The notes under the pieces were generated by a model. The model saw nothing but the letters and a program-made list of their open reading frames with translations, did not search any database and was not told the DNA's origin. Positions 9,133 through 18,569 of a stretch of 64,000 bases of DNA are shown here, piece by piece. The stretch is taken from assembly GCA_030062745.1 (NCBI GenBank), contig CP099839.1:38021816-38085815 (forward strand), written 5' to 3'. Made by a program: the position numbers and the translations under genes. Position 1 is the first letter of the stretch. Every line of letters begins with the position of its first letter. The DNA comes from Capitulum mitella. Its lineage: Eukaryota > Arthropoda > Thecostraca > Pollicipedomorpha > Pollicipedidae.

Positions 9133-10214
9133 AAGATGGATAGATACATTGCTTTAGACTTTGTTCTTTACTTTCTGCCTATCTCTTAATCTCTTGCGGA
9201 GGTTTTTTTCGTTGTTATTACCCGTCTCCTTTAGAACCGGCAAAAAATATTGAGCGAGCCAAACCAACATTGGGGAGCCCAAACCAACACTGGGTACGCC
9301 AGGGCCCTCTCAAAAGAATACAAATCGACATCCCTGCGTCTGCCGACGCCGTGGCGAATTTAACAAAGAGTGAGAAAAACAACATGTCTGAGGAAACTAA
9401 TCACAACCCAATAAAATCTGACTGGGTTCAAGTGCAACTGCAAAAGCAAAAATAAAAATAAAAATAAAACTAGTATTCAATGAGTATCTTCCATATGCAG
9501 AGCGTGCCAGAGACGGCCACGAACCTTTGCGAAGCCGGGTACAGTCACCAGAAGCGTGGCCATGTTAAGCAAAACATCCAAGGAGGCCAGGTGCAACAGC
9601 AGAAAGTTGGAACATGAGCGATACTGAAAACGAAACAGAGTCATCAGACATGCCAAAGTAGAAGACAGACAAAACCTTAAATTAGACGTATTCGCAGATG
9701 CGTTAATGACGCTGCCATTGCAGTGTCATTCACGACAACGGCCCATTATCAACAGAATTCGTGCAAAAATATCTTAATCAACTGAAACCGAATAAAAGCG
9801 GATACGATGTCGGTACTACTCTCTGGAGATCACTCCTTGTCAACGCTGTATCTGTAAAGGCTCAACACTCAAAAACAATTTTTCACTTGAGATCTTTTCC
9901 AGAGGTTTGGTAATTTCTGTGTGAATTATTCTACGCAGCTGAGAAAAAAAGGAAAAAAAAACGCCGCAGGTATGCCACGTAGGGCGCTGGTAGCGTGACT
10001 GATGCGGTAATAACCATATCCATACCGGTTAAGATCCAAAGCCGCAGCAGCAGTTCTGAATACCCCTCCCAAGGCGCGAAGACAGAAAAAACGCAAGTTA
10101 AAGTTTATAACAAACCTGCTTCGACGATATGATGCCGACACAAATGCCAAAGTTGCAGAGAAGAGAGAGAACGCTGATGGTTGCAACAAACACGGCAGCC
10201 ACGAGGCTACCCAT
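4909..10214 (-). CDS. Class A (rhodopsin-like) G-protein-coupled receptor, three exons
   Basis: Predicted seven-helix plasma-membrane receptor; the ligand cannot be told from sequence. Exons are 10116-10214, 9525-9623 and 4909-6105, of 33, 33 and 398 codons, all joining in phase 0 to give about 464 residues. Exon 1 gives TM1 with an Asn in [11 protein letters not shown]. Exon 2 gives TM2 with the class A signature LASLD. Exon 3 gives TM3 to TM7 and a tail of about 150 residues. The TM3 cysteine (LLCTC) is present, but the usual D/E-R-Y is D-K-Y in [14 protein letters not shown]4 has its Trp, TM5 its Pro, TM6 lacks the usual CWxP, and TM7 reads [12 protein letters not shown] in place of NPxxY. 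The start at 10214 follows an in-frame upstream stop; the extracellular N-terminus would be very short, so an earlier exon is possible. The second intron holds a Penelope-like element. Coding GC is very high. I could not assign the subfamily. Confidence 0.8.
6261..6345. repeat. TA microsatellite at the Penelope insertion edge
   Basis: (TA)n with GC interruptions that ends just before the left inverted repeat of the retroelement. A shorter TA run lies beyond the other end at 9110-9135. Confidence 0.9.
6364..6764. repeat. Left 401-base inverted terminal repeat of the Penelope-like element
   Basis: Exact-length partner of 8677-9077, with three mismatches seen. It contains the last 12 codons and the TAA stop (6726-6728) of the endonuclease, then the 3' untranslated tail. 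Confidence 0.95.
6518..6563 (-). ncRNA. Hammerhead-ribozyme-like core in the Penelope 3' repeat (speculative)
   Basis: On the element's sense strand: TTGAAAAT, then GGATA and TATCC that can pair, then GAAACGTT. Hammerheads of Penelope-like elements have CUGANGA, stem II, GAAAC in this order and place. Here the first box departs from consensus (TTGAAAA), so activity is doubtful. Confidence 0.3.
6726..7217 (-). CDS. GIY-YIG endonuclease domain of the Penelope-like element
   Basis: Nicks target DNA to prime reverse transcription. It is 163 residues from Met 7217, in frame with the RT and separated only by one TAG. The start [15 protein letters not shown] continues the linker also seen in the relic at 367-549. 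Next comes a Penelope-type Cys pair (FTCPHEDC), then the GIY-YIG core with [19 protein letters not shown] (Tyr and Arg of the active site), [14 protein letters not shown] (catalytic Glu) and PALNKQ (conserved Asn). All expected catalytic residues can be seen. The last 12 codons lie in the terminal repeat. Met 7217 is probably not a true start; the domain should be made as one protein with the RT. Confidence 0.9.
   Translation of the reverse strand: MSSAHKTDEKVIRQILKTNIKCNNTDHQLKLTIYYKNKKTSHFIMQNNTTMKQGHLKRTNVVYKFTCPHEDCILHNNSDYVGVTTTTLSRRLTMHLQDGAPKTHMQDTHGSIITRQQLTDNTEIITSTTDRRKLHILEALYIKQFSPALNKQINAGVSLKLFR
7254..8606 (-). CDS. Penelope-like reverse transcriptase
   Basis: Copies element RNA into DNA at the target. 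From Met 8606 it is 450 residues; the same frame is open back to 8675 ([15 protein letters not shown]), so the annotated Met may be internal. Visible blocks: the N-terminal Penelope block [19 protein letters not shown] (near residue 70), motif [17 protein letters not shown] (near 205), [20 protein letters not shown] (motif B, near 260), the catalytic YVDD in [12 protein letters not shown] (near 310), then the thumb VFRKPT and LLVNNGYS. All catalytic Asp residues are present. The frame ends at TAG 7254-7256, but 12 sense codons further on it runs into the endonuclease Met in the same frame. That stop therefore looks like a point mutation or read-through site. Confidence 0.93.
   Translation of the reverse strand: MEKKANLEMLYEDVLKLKEANQITVNPDLKEQLRGEATKRRSYAKSRILNENLRAAAKELRENDKIVVRKADKSAIFVIMEKEEYLKKMHDILSDTSKFQRVSRDSTTQLKTKVNKLIASANAVIGGEHFSKITGEFTPGYAYGNVKIHKVGNPLRPIISQIPTPTYQLAKRLNQLLSPYTPGAYSIKSTDQFTDILKTNQPKGLLASLDVESLFTNVPVQETINIIIDNISHHPTLPPLQMSKPLLEKMLKACTSEALFTGPDGHLYRQTNGVAMGSPLGPLFANTYMSHLENAVLEDTSLRPAIYCRYVDDIFVDVADEQHLLRLQTSLKDNSVLNFTTEMSITNKIPFMDVDIDAANNTFTTKVFRKPTDAGRCLNATSECPERYKLSVVRSYIRRAIKTCSNWKLVDQELQQVKQLLVNNGYSNKTIDQEIKTFLDRYHNNRPNED
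8677..9077. repeat. Right 401-base inverted terminal repeat of the Penelope-like element
   Basis: Inverted copy of the element's own 3' end, attached upstream of the RT frame. It carries a non-functional reversed copy of the endonuclease's last codons. Confidence 0.95.
8878..8923 (+). ncRNA. Inverted copy of the hammerhead-like core
   Basis: Same sequence as 6518-6563, on the opposite strand because it sits in the inverted terminal repeat. Confidence 0.3.
9525..9623 (-). CDS. Receptor exon 2 (TM2)
   Basis: The acceptor is TTTTCAG and the donor is AAG followed by GTTCGT, a weak but GT-starting site. The 33 codons contain [20 protein letters not shown], a textbook TM2 with the conserved Asp. 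Intron 1 is 9624-10115. Confidence 0.75.
10116..10214 (-). CDS. Receptor exon 1 (TM1)
   Basis: Starts at ATG 10214 and ends at AAGCAG followed by GTTTGT. The 33 codons hold one hydrophobic helix ([19 protein letters not shown]), ending in a basic residue as TM1 does. Sequence upstream to about 10440 is GC-rich with short upstream ATGs and looks like 5' UTR or promoter. Confidence 0.65.
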
Positions 10215-10444
10215 TTCCCAGCATCCGCCACAGTACAAAATCTTCCAGTGTTGGTTCGTTCACGTGAGAGTTCTTCAGACAGTCATGCCTTCGCCTTGCA
10301 AACTCCGACGACCATGGTGCTCTCACGTGCCGGTTGAGACCATCTGCGAACGGGATGACGACGGTGGCGTTTTTGATCGATTCATGCTACAGACATTCGC
10401 CGTCGAGAAGCGGGGCTTACATGTCCGACAGATGGGGACGAGAA

Positions 10445-10712
10445 CAGGTACGTAGCCAAGATTTTCCTCAGGGGGCCAAATTTCATATTTTGTCATATGT
10501 CACTGGCATATGACGAAATTTATGGGAAAAAAGAAGTAATTTTATGTAACTGACCTCATATTTGACCCATGGGAATACATAAATTGTTTGTTTTTGCAGC
10601 ATATATTTGATCATTATTCCGCATTCGTGCGAAATCGCTATACATCTAGTGTAGACTGCATGGCTCAGGGGGGACATGGCCCCCACGGCCCCACCCCTTG
10701 GCTACGTCCCTG
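10445..10712. mobile_element. hAT-like short non-autonomous element, copy 1
   Basis: A 268-base element with terminal inverted repeats CAGGTACGTAGCCAAG and CTTGGCTACGTCCCTG (one mismatch when inverted). Flanks GACGAGAA and GGTGAGAA match at 6 of 8 bases, fitting an aged 8-base target duplication of hAT type. Related to 63198-63473. Confidence 0.65.
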
Positions 10713-11492
10713 GGTGAGAATACGGCCAGTCACACAACAATGCTGACCTTGCGATGAAAGCACTGAATCAACTTGGAGTCTTAATTAACCCTATTATTTT
10801 CATTCCATTGGAGGTTTCAGAAGCTCCACCTCCAGCTTTTTTGGCTTGCTGTTTTCACGGATTTTTAAACAGCTTTATGGAGCTTGATCACTTTTTCTAT
10901 GTTGTCAAGTTTGCAAATTTTAATTTGGCCCACGGACGGAGCCAGGTTACGTTTTTGGAATGAATCACAGGCCATTTTTGGCGCAGTTGCAGATAAAAGA
11001 AAAATGAGTGCCAAAGATGGAATTTTTACAATAGAAATTAAAAGTTTATATAAGTGAGGAATAACTTAATAACCGGGTGAACATACAAAATATTTTTGTT
11101 CACCTGAAGTGACTTCACAAGGTCAGATCAAGATCAAAAATCAAAACATGGTTTTATGTAAACATTCTTGACGCTAACTTTTAAGACAGGGAATCTGGAA
11201 TGTAGGTAGCTCAGGGCAGTGTTCTCTGCTTCTATGTCAAGTTTCAGATCGATATCAGGACAGGTAAAAAAGGTATGGCCTAAAATGTTCGCAAGGATAT
11301 ACTATATCACAGCGGTCACAAACACGAATTGCAAAATATGATAATTCAAATGGCTGAAAATGTTTTTCAGCACTATGAAATGAACCCAAAGCCATCCATC
11401 AATCAAATCAATCAACCAAACTTACATCAGGTATCAACCAAACAATCATCAACTTACATTACAACTTACAACTGACCTGATGACCCTGCGAC
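10713..11492. other. No gene seen
   Basis: AT-rich non-coding sequence with no coding or repeat structure that I recognise. Confidence 0.4.
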
Positions 11493-12080
11493 CATGACGG
11501 TTCCCCCTTTTTATGTCCCTGGCGCCGCCTACGCCAACATCATAAGAACAATGTAATACGATTTGTACTTCTGAAATGATGAATGACTAGTAAAAGCTTA
11601 AAAGATATCTTAAACCTTTGTCTTAATACAATCTTCGAAAAAAGACGCCCCCCATTTTTCAAGCCCTGTGAATGCTCACAAATTTTCTCAGAATTCGAAA
11701 CCTATTAACCAAGAGAAAATTCCTATCAATTGGCTCTCGATTCAGTTCAGTTTCGTCCAAATCTAACCAAACTTGTCGAAGTTACAACAAGCCAAAAAAT
11801 ACCCCCTCCCCTTTTAACTTTTGGTCCTTCTTGTATCCACTCCTTGCAAGATTTTCGAAACGATTTTCTGTAAAAAAAAGATAGCTGACGTCATGCCGAA
11901 TCAATTGCGATTTGTGGCAATCAAACTGGGCGGGTAGTTCCCGAGATTTCGGGGAAGGAGGAGGGGAGAAGGTGAATAAGTCCCGCATACGGAAATGCGC
12001 ACTAGCTTTATGAGCACGGGAATAGGGTTGAAGTGGTTCAGACTGAGAGCTGACTCGCCAAAGACAGTTCGGCAAACCAG
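11493..12080 (+). repeat. Dispersed repeat family E, copy 1
   Basis: Diverged copy of 27918-28500. Shared blocks run in the same order: an ATGACGGTTCCC-like start, TTTTTATG-TCCCTGG, the AAAAAGACGCC/AAAAACATC block, the GAATCGA-TTTGCGATC block, and a G-rich block followed by GAATAAGTCCCG. No coding content. Confidence 0.6.
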
Positions 12081-12102
12081 GCACAGTACTTACATCTTCA
12101 AT

Positions 12103-12950
12103 CAGTGGCGTAGCCAAGGGGAGGGCGACGGGGGCGACCGCCGCTCCTTGAGGTCGACCAGGGGCCCTGAAGTCGCCAACGGCGCTGAGACGGACAGAGG
12201 CCCTGCGTTGGCCAGAATTCCTGAAACAACCAGGGGCCGTTAGATGGTCAGGGGCCCTGGGATGATCAAAGACCCTGTGATTTTCAAGGACCTTGGGACT
12301 ATCAGAGATCCTGAGACAGTCAGGGGCCCCGAGACTCTCATAAGCAGGAAGCAGAGGCCCTCGAACGGTCAGGGGCCCTGGGACAGTCGGGTCGAGACGC
12401 CCATGAACTACCCTGCGACGGTCAGGAGCCGTGAGACGGTCATGACACCCAGAAGCCCTGAGGCAATCAGGGCCGCTGGGACCGTCAAGGGCCCTGGGAC
12501 GGCCAAGGGTCTGGGGATGGGCCAGGGGCCCCGGAATGGTCAAAGGTCTTGGGACAGCCATGAGCCCTGAGACGGTGAGGAGCCTGGGACTGTCAGAGAC
12601 CCTGGGACAGGCAAGGGTCCCGTGACGTTAAAGGTTCGGGGATGGTCATTGGCCAGGGCCCTGGAACAGCCTGGGGACTGGGAATGATCAGGGGTCGTCT
12701 CCGTAGAGTTATGACTTCTGAGACAGTCAGGGGCACTGAGATGGCCAGGTTCTCTGAAAAAGTCAGTGGGTCTGGATCATCAGGGGTCGTGTGACGGTCA
12801 GGGACCTTTATCCAGTCAGGGGCTCGGGGACAGTTATGATCCTTGAGACAATCGAGGCCCCATTGCCCTGGGATGGTCAATATCCCTGGGCATCAGGGGC
12901 CCTAAGATGGTCAGGAGCGCTGAGGCAGTAATGTAATAGAATGTATTCGT
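12103..12950 (+). repeat. 18-base minisatellite behind a hAT-like end
   Basis: Starts with a CAGTGGCGTAGCCAAG terminal-repeat-like sequence, then a degenerate array with unit close to GACCCTGGGACNGTCAGG (18 bases). Because 18 is a multiple of three, both strands show open frames with 6-residue repeats (DPETVR, GPGMIK); these are by-products, not proteins. No matching right end was found. Confidence 0.8.
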
Positions 12951-13754
12951 AAGAATGGTAATAAGGAAATTAGGCCGAAAGCATTGGTCACGGAGCGCTG
13001 AACAATGTCCGATTGGCTATATGGTAGAAAATCTCAATGTGCAAACCACACCGATGACTAACATGGAGAAGATGCGGAGCCTCGTTCGTCACACATCCCA
13101 CAACATATTTTACTGGTCTCAGTTTGATGACGTGCGAAGGTATTTTAACACTCCCTATCGCAGTCCACTTCAGGAGCCAGCTCTCGCTGCAAAAAAGGAT
13201 CAAACTGAAATGATGCCTGAATTAGAAAACACCTGGTTCCAAAAACGACACTTCTAACCCCACAGTCAACAGAACCGTGATTACCACGCAAACGACGACA
13301 CATGATGCAGTAATAATCCAGTCGCACACATAACAGCAGTTTCCACCATACCACGGCAAAACAAATATGCAAGAGAAGTATAACGATGCGCTTCAGAGTG
13401 CGTCTCGGAGCAGGGGCTCGGGAACGGTTTCGAAGTCGGATGGCCTGCCACGGAAACCAGTGAGGCTATCAAGGACGCATGCAGGCGCATGGCCATTGGG
13501 ACCCTTCTCCCTTTCTCTTTACTCCCTCCCTTCCTCCCCCTCTCTCTTCCCAATCGGCTCGTTCCAACACTGAACCAGCAAACGCCAGTCGTTATGAAAA
13601 ATCTCTGGACTCTGGATAATGTTTGAAATTTCGCGTGGTTAAGTTTTCGTCTGAGTTCCGTGTTTGCAGTGTTTCATAACGCCTTGAGCTTCCGCAATTT
13701 TCTCAGATAGCTCACCCGATAGACAGCAGATTCAACGCGAAACAGTCCATTTTT
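12951..13754. other. No gene seen
   Basis: A 100-codon open stretch at 12955-13257 has no recognisable motif. CT-rich tract at 13500-13555. Confidence 0.35.
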
Positions 13755-14560
13755 TACTAAGTATACCAAATAAGAAGACGATAGCACTTCCATCAAAACA
13801 TAAACAGTGCCTGCAAATGCATCCAATTTACTATGGAGTTCGCACAAAATGGACAACTGTGTGGATGCTCTAGTACATCCAGCTGGCAGCACGCAAGAAA
13901 CAAAGGTATGAACCAATAGTAAAATATGAGTCAATCCATGCAACAAACATGAAACCTTACAAAATGCCTTACAAACAAGACTCATAACAATCGCCGAGAC
14001 AAGAAGGATCTGACAAAAGAACTCACGGATATCAAAAACATCTTCCTATCAAATGACTATCCTAGAACAGTTCACACAAGGCGTAATGATGGGAAATACA
14101 CCTCCACCAGTCCAGGCACTACCTTTTCATCAGGGTCATTGCCTGGAGCGCCCAGGTACGACCGACATAGCAAAAATGCCGAACGCAACAAGATGAATAT
14201 AAGTACATCTTCATTCCTTACGTCAAACGAGTGAGTGAGTCCAAACTCTGCCGGCTTCATGGCATACCGCTAGCAAACCCTTCTCGCAGTTTGCGCAATC
14301 GGTTAGTCAAACCTAGATGTCTAGATCAAACCTAGATCGGTTAGTCAAACCTAAGGATGCCTATCTCGAGAAGAGATAAAGGGCGCTGTGTACATGTTTT
14401 CTTGCTAATGCGGCACCACCTACGCTGGTGAGACGGGTCAGTCTCTCTGACTCCGTCTAAAAAACACCACCCTGAGGACCTCAGATTATGGCGCATGGAT
14501 ATTTCAACCCCAGCCGTTAGTGAATTCTTCATGGTTTAGGCTTTTTCAGACATTTACTCT
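13755..14560 (+). pseudogene. Second-lineage Penelope-like relic (RT end plus GIY-YIG)
   Basis: Translating across frames shows the end of an RT and a GIY-YIG nuclease in the right order: NINSACKCIQFTMEFAQNGQL after the YVDD region (13790-13860), VDALVHPAGSTQETKV (13860-13905), LTKELTDIKNIFLSNDYP (near 14010-14060), IPYVKRVSESKLCRLHGIP (near 14215-14270), SLRNRLVKP (14290-14320), and KGAVYMFSC, stop, CGTTYAGETGQSL, stop, LRLKNT (14375-14470). Frameshifts, stops and an 18-base duplication (14300-14318 and 14338-14355) break it. The CGTTYAGETG nuclease core differs from the CPHEDC type at 6726-7217, so this comes from another Penelope clade. Confidence 0.75.
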
Positions 14561-15262
14561 CAAGGGCTAGTTTACAGACAGGATAACAAAAACACACATT
14601 TGTTTCTACACACCAGTATAACAGCCACTAATAGCACATTGCATTGTTACCCGTGAGCACTTTGTCCGTGTATTATGTGTTCGGATATATACATTTTGCC
14701 TTTTTCGAACACTGTGTGTGCGCGAGTAGGTATGTATGTGTACGAAATGCGTTCTGCTGTGTTTTGTGTATGTTTTTGCGTCTGTGTCTGTGTGGACGCA
14801 TATCCATAGGCTTCTAAGCCTGTTTGTATATTAAAGAGTTAACTGATATGCTTTAAACTGCTTCATTTCGTGTCGGACGAGATTTCTTGGCCTGTTAGTT
14901 TGCTTCCATAGTATTCTACCTTGACCTCGGTTTTAAGTTTGTTTTTTAGGTGGGTGACGGTTGGTTAAGTTCCTTTAATTCTATATTCGCGTGCAACAAG
15001 TTTGGCTATCGTTATCACCAGGACTTGTATGGGCGACAAACCCCTCGGGAAGAACCAGGACTTTGATTCATTTATGACATTATTAATTATGTGGTGCAAA
15101 CAATTCGAAATTTATTCGTTGTACAACCGTTTGAACTTAAGGGCATTTTCAGTACATATGCACAAGCGTTCGGTCTCTCGATAGCAGAAGGGACGCTTGT
15201 CAACTTTTAACACACCAACTGTTTTCAAAAAGGAGTTTGTCGATACCATACGATTTCCAGTT
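14561..15262. other. No gene seen
   Basis: AT-rich and GT-rich sequence (TGTGTG runs near 14705-14800). Some may be the tail of the upstream relic. Confidence 0.4.
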
Positions 15263-16615
15263 TTAATACACGCAGTGGAAGGGGTTTCGTACTAACGAGC
15301 ACTGGAATGGGGACGCAAAAGTACCCCCTCCGATCTTGGAAACAAAAAAGAGCTAGAAACATGAAAATTTGTGGGTAGAGTACGGCGATAAACATTTGCA
15401 TAGTGTGCAAATTTCATGACCCTAGGCCAATGTCTTTAAGGTTACACTTACACGTAAGGTTACACGTAGGGTCAAAAAGGTCAAATTTGGACACTTTCTC
15501 GGCCCGCACATACAATGCTGTACGCCCTTTCGAGCGAAACGAGCAAAGGGTGTGTGTTTGAGCGTCAAAGCGTGGAATACAACAATTCCCACTCATCTGA
15601 CGTCTTGACTGAGGATTTCGAGTCAAGGTCATGTCAGGTTATTGAGCTACTGCGTAGTTTTTTTCATTTTTTGCAGATCAGATTTTGAGCAACACTGGGT
15701 ACTGATGTATCTTGAGAGTAAATAAGGGTGCTAAACGCATCTTTTGGCGTATTTTCAGTGAAGGCAGTCAACATTGGTACATCTCATCACTTCTAGTGTT
15801 CACTAACTTTCGCAAAGTGAAAAAAGTGAAGAGAGGTCACTGACCTTTGGATGAAGTTTTTGACCCAAAATAAGTTTTATGTCAGTTGTTTGCGCTAAAG
15901 TTGTTATGCGACATGTTGCAAGCAAATCTGGAGCAGGTCACAAAATCGTTTGCCATGACCTTTGATGACTTTGGCTTGCAGTGGCCTTGGTATATATAAA
16001 CGTATCAATGTGCGCACACGTGCTTCCATCAGGGTGTTTCTATACATATTCCATACAAATCGGCATGTTGAAAAACAAATCTCGATCAGGTCACAAGATA
16101 GTTAACCTTGACTTTTTGTGACCTTGATCTTCACTTACCCTGGCATATGGGAGCGTATCCATGTCCGTACACGTGTTTTTATTAGGGTCTTTAAATGGAT
16201 TTTTCATACAAACCGACATGTTGCAAAGCAAATCTCGATCTGTTTACAAGCTGTTTGACCTTGGCTTTTGATGACCTTGACCCTAACTGATCTTAACTGG
16301 TCTCGGTACATCCATCACTTATGCCCGAATGATGTCGGCTGATTACGTTCAAACGGGAATCTTGCGTAGAATGCTAGTCTTTTCGTAAAGTTGCTATTTG
16401 TCAGCGTCAACCGTTATTTTCATTATGTTTGACTTCAAGTGTTTCAAACTTCAAGCACTTTCAACCGATTTTCGATTTTTGCAGCAGTCCACAAGTTATT
16501 CAATTGTTATAAATATCACAAAGTAGTAGCGACCAGCTCCGATCAGTTCTCGAGGTTTCCAAGAAAAACAGGTGGGGGGGTACAATAGTGTCCTGTCTTC
16601 CAGCGCGCGTGTTAA
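15263..16615 (+). mobile_element. TTAA-flanked non-autonomous DNA transposon, family A copy 1
   Basis: About 1353 bases between TTAA sites (15263-15266 and 16612-16615). The inverted ends are close to CACGCGCACTGGAAGGGG. TTAA target sites are the hallmark of piggyBac-type elements, but I see no transposase. Copies at 46815-48158 and 61750-62903 share the internal order, including a TACACCC-CTCC block near one end, a CTCGGCCCG block and several TGACCTT hexamers. It carries a perfect AGGTCA-C-TGACCT palindrome at 15834-15846. Confidence 0.75.
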
Positions 16616-16624
16616 GCGAAAATC

Positions 16625-17545
16625 TTAAGTACGTTGACGTTGTTGCATTAAGTACTTCTGTACAGCTGTTTTCAATGCAGCACCCTGTGTTCCGCAACCA
16701 TTTTGCTTCTAGACGGTGGTTAGTTGGTTTTATGTTTGTCTTTATTTCGTCAACGAAAGTGTCGTAAGCAAGCCAACTGAAGCTGGCATTGCTAAGAACA
16801 GCCTGACGTGGCTGTCATAACACGCGATGGCAAGCTTCGATGAGGGATTCATAGCAAAGAAATGTTAGGGGCCAGGTTAAAGTGTTTTTCCAGGTTTTCT
16901 TTTGTTTGCAGTCTTTCTGTATTCCTGTCAAACAAATCTGATATGAAGCGACGTCCGTTATTATCCCATTTTGTTATGGTTGTACCGTTAATTTTAGTGT
17001 GGTCGGAAACCATTTCTTTCGGGTAGTATTTCCCCAACTGAAGGAGAATAACTGCAAATAGATGCTTTAAAAGCCTGTAGTACGTCACTGCAGAGTACCA
17101 TACAAAGTCATACCATACAAAGCAGAATACCAGAACAAAGTCTGCATTTGGCTGATGGTTTTTCAAGCATAATGCCTCTATAACAAAAAAGAATATATTT
17201 TGTTTTTTTCCAAGACATTAAAACTGCCATGTTTGCTCATGCAGTATCAGAAAGCATCAGCCTTTTCAACCATGACAGTTTCATGCATATTTACAAACGC
17301 ATGCGTGTCATATATACATATGATTACATGTTAACTAACGTCAACCGTGCGCAAACCAACATTGGTGTAGTTCTGCGTTAACATATTCCTTTTGATGAGA
17401 TGTCCTTTGTTACCCCATATGAAGTGGAAAAAATTGTTGTATTTCCTTCAGGTAGGTTTGAAAATACTATAAGCAAGTGCTCTAGTTTAGAAATGAGGAC
17501 GGATTTTTTGGCTGTGGTTTTTCCCAATGCAGTTAATTTTCTACA
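16625..17545 (-). pseudogene. LINE ORF2 C-terminal relic (L1/Tx1-like)
   Basis: Read on the - strand, pieces match the C-terminal half of L1-type ORF2 in order: FFHFIWGNKGHLIKRNML then QNYTNVGLRTVDV (17345-17440), then KINGTTITKWDNNGRRFISD with LFDRNTERLQTKENLEKHFN (16875-17010), then YESLIEACHR (near 16830). The longest uninterrupted piece is 16849-17166. Several frameshifts and stops lie between pieces. No endonuclease or RT core is present, so it is a 3' fragment of a dead element. Confidence 0.75.
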
Positions 17546-18419
17546 GCTGCACTGAATGAATTGTAATTTGAATTTGAATTTGTGATAATTTCGGTGAAAT
17601 ATTTCTGTGTGTTATGATCTCGCTATTTTTTAAAAAGACCTCATTTCTTTGGTCGGTTTAATGTCATGATCATCTTCAAAATCGCTTCGACCCATTATGC
17701 CAGTTGGCAAGCTGGACGTCTTCTTCAGCCTTAAGCCAAACATTTCAGAAAATTGTTTCAGTTGCTCTATTGTGCCGTGAAGGAGCCAGTATTGCTGTCA
17801 ACGAATAGCATAGTGTCGTCGGCTCATTGTGACACTGGAACGAATGCGTTGTTGGCCAATTTTGTCTCGCCTCTCGTGCGTGCGCGCCGTTAACGGCCGG
17901 GGAGGTAGACTATGGGGGATTTGCAGAACACGACTACCATCCAGACGGGCACACGTGAAATGCCTGAGGTCGCCGAAGTGCCCAGAACCGCCGAAAACAA
18001 AACAAATCCGCCGAGGAACTGTGGGACTGAGACCTCGGGAACCGTCAAATTGAATCGACAGCGACAAAACACCGAAATATAGCGCGAAGACGCCAGCCGC
18101 CAACGCCGCTCGTTGGCGCCCGGGGGTTTCGTGACGTCACATACCCTCGGGCGCGTTTCAAGGTCATGTACCTTTTGGCGCGAGTATCTCATGAACTTGA
18201 CATCGTACAGCAATTCAAATGCAATATTTGTAATCAGAGTCTACAGCTCTACCGGTGCCACGGCGGCGACCCGGTTTCGAAGGTCAAGCGTGATTGTGGC
18301 GGGCGTAGTCGCCGCCTGTTCACATGTAGTCACGGCTTGTTCGATGCAGTTCAACGCAACAGCCGTAATACAGCGTAGCTTACTGCGCCGAGGACTGTGC
18401 GCACACTGAACGCGTCTCC
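17546..18419. other. GC-rich promoter-like stretch, no firm gene
   Basis: GC and CpG rise from about 17,830 to 18,420, with a perfect CRE (TGACGTCA) at 18132-18139. Several frames are open by composition. It may be a promoter or CpG island; no product recognised. Confidence 0.35.
18132..18139. promoter_or_regulatory. CRE octamer TGACGTCA
   Basis: Perfect palindromic binding site for CREB/ATF bZIP factors in a GC-rich setting. Function inferred from sequence only. Confidence 0.4.
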
Positions 18420-18569
18420 ATGAACTCAGGTGTACTGCGACAGAAATCTGATCCTGCTCTTTCCTCGCCGTTCCATGCCGGCTGGGAGGCCTATGGCGAT
18501 GCCGCTAACAACGCGCGACGCAGCAGCCGAGCAGCTGTCAAGGACATGCTCTCGAGTGCATCTTCTTAA
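18420..18569 (+). CDS. Small open frame of unknown function
   Basis: 49 codons from ATG to TAA with GC-rich codon use unlike the AT-rich surroundings. The product is Ala/Ser/Arg-rich and likely helical (core AGWEAYGDAANNARRSS). It lies 280 bases after a CRE. I do not recognise it; it could be a last exon, a retrogene end or chance. Confidence 0.2.
   Translation: MNSGVLRQKSDPALSSPFHAGWEAYGDAANNARRSSRAAVKDMLSSASS

Noticed and set aside
11782-12880. Repeat-rich proteins on both strands (up to 259 codons)
   Set aside because: Explained by an 18-base minisatellite, which keeps all frames open.
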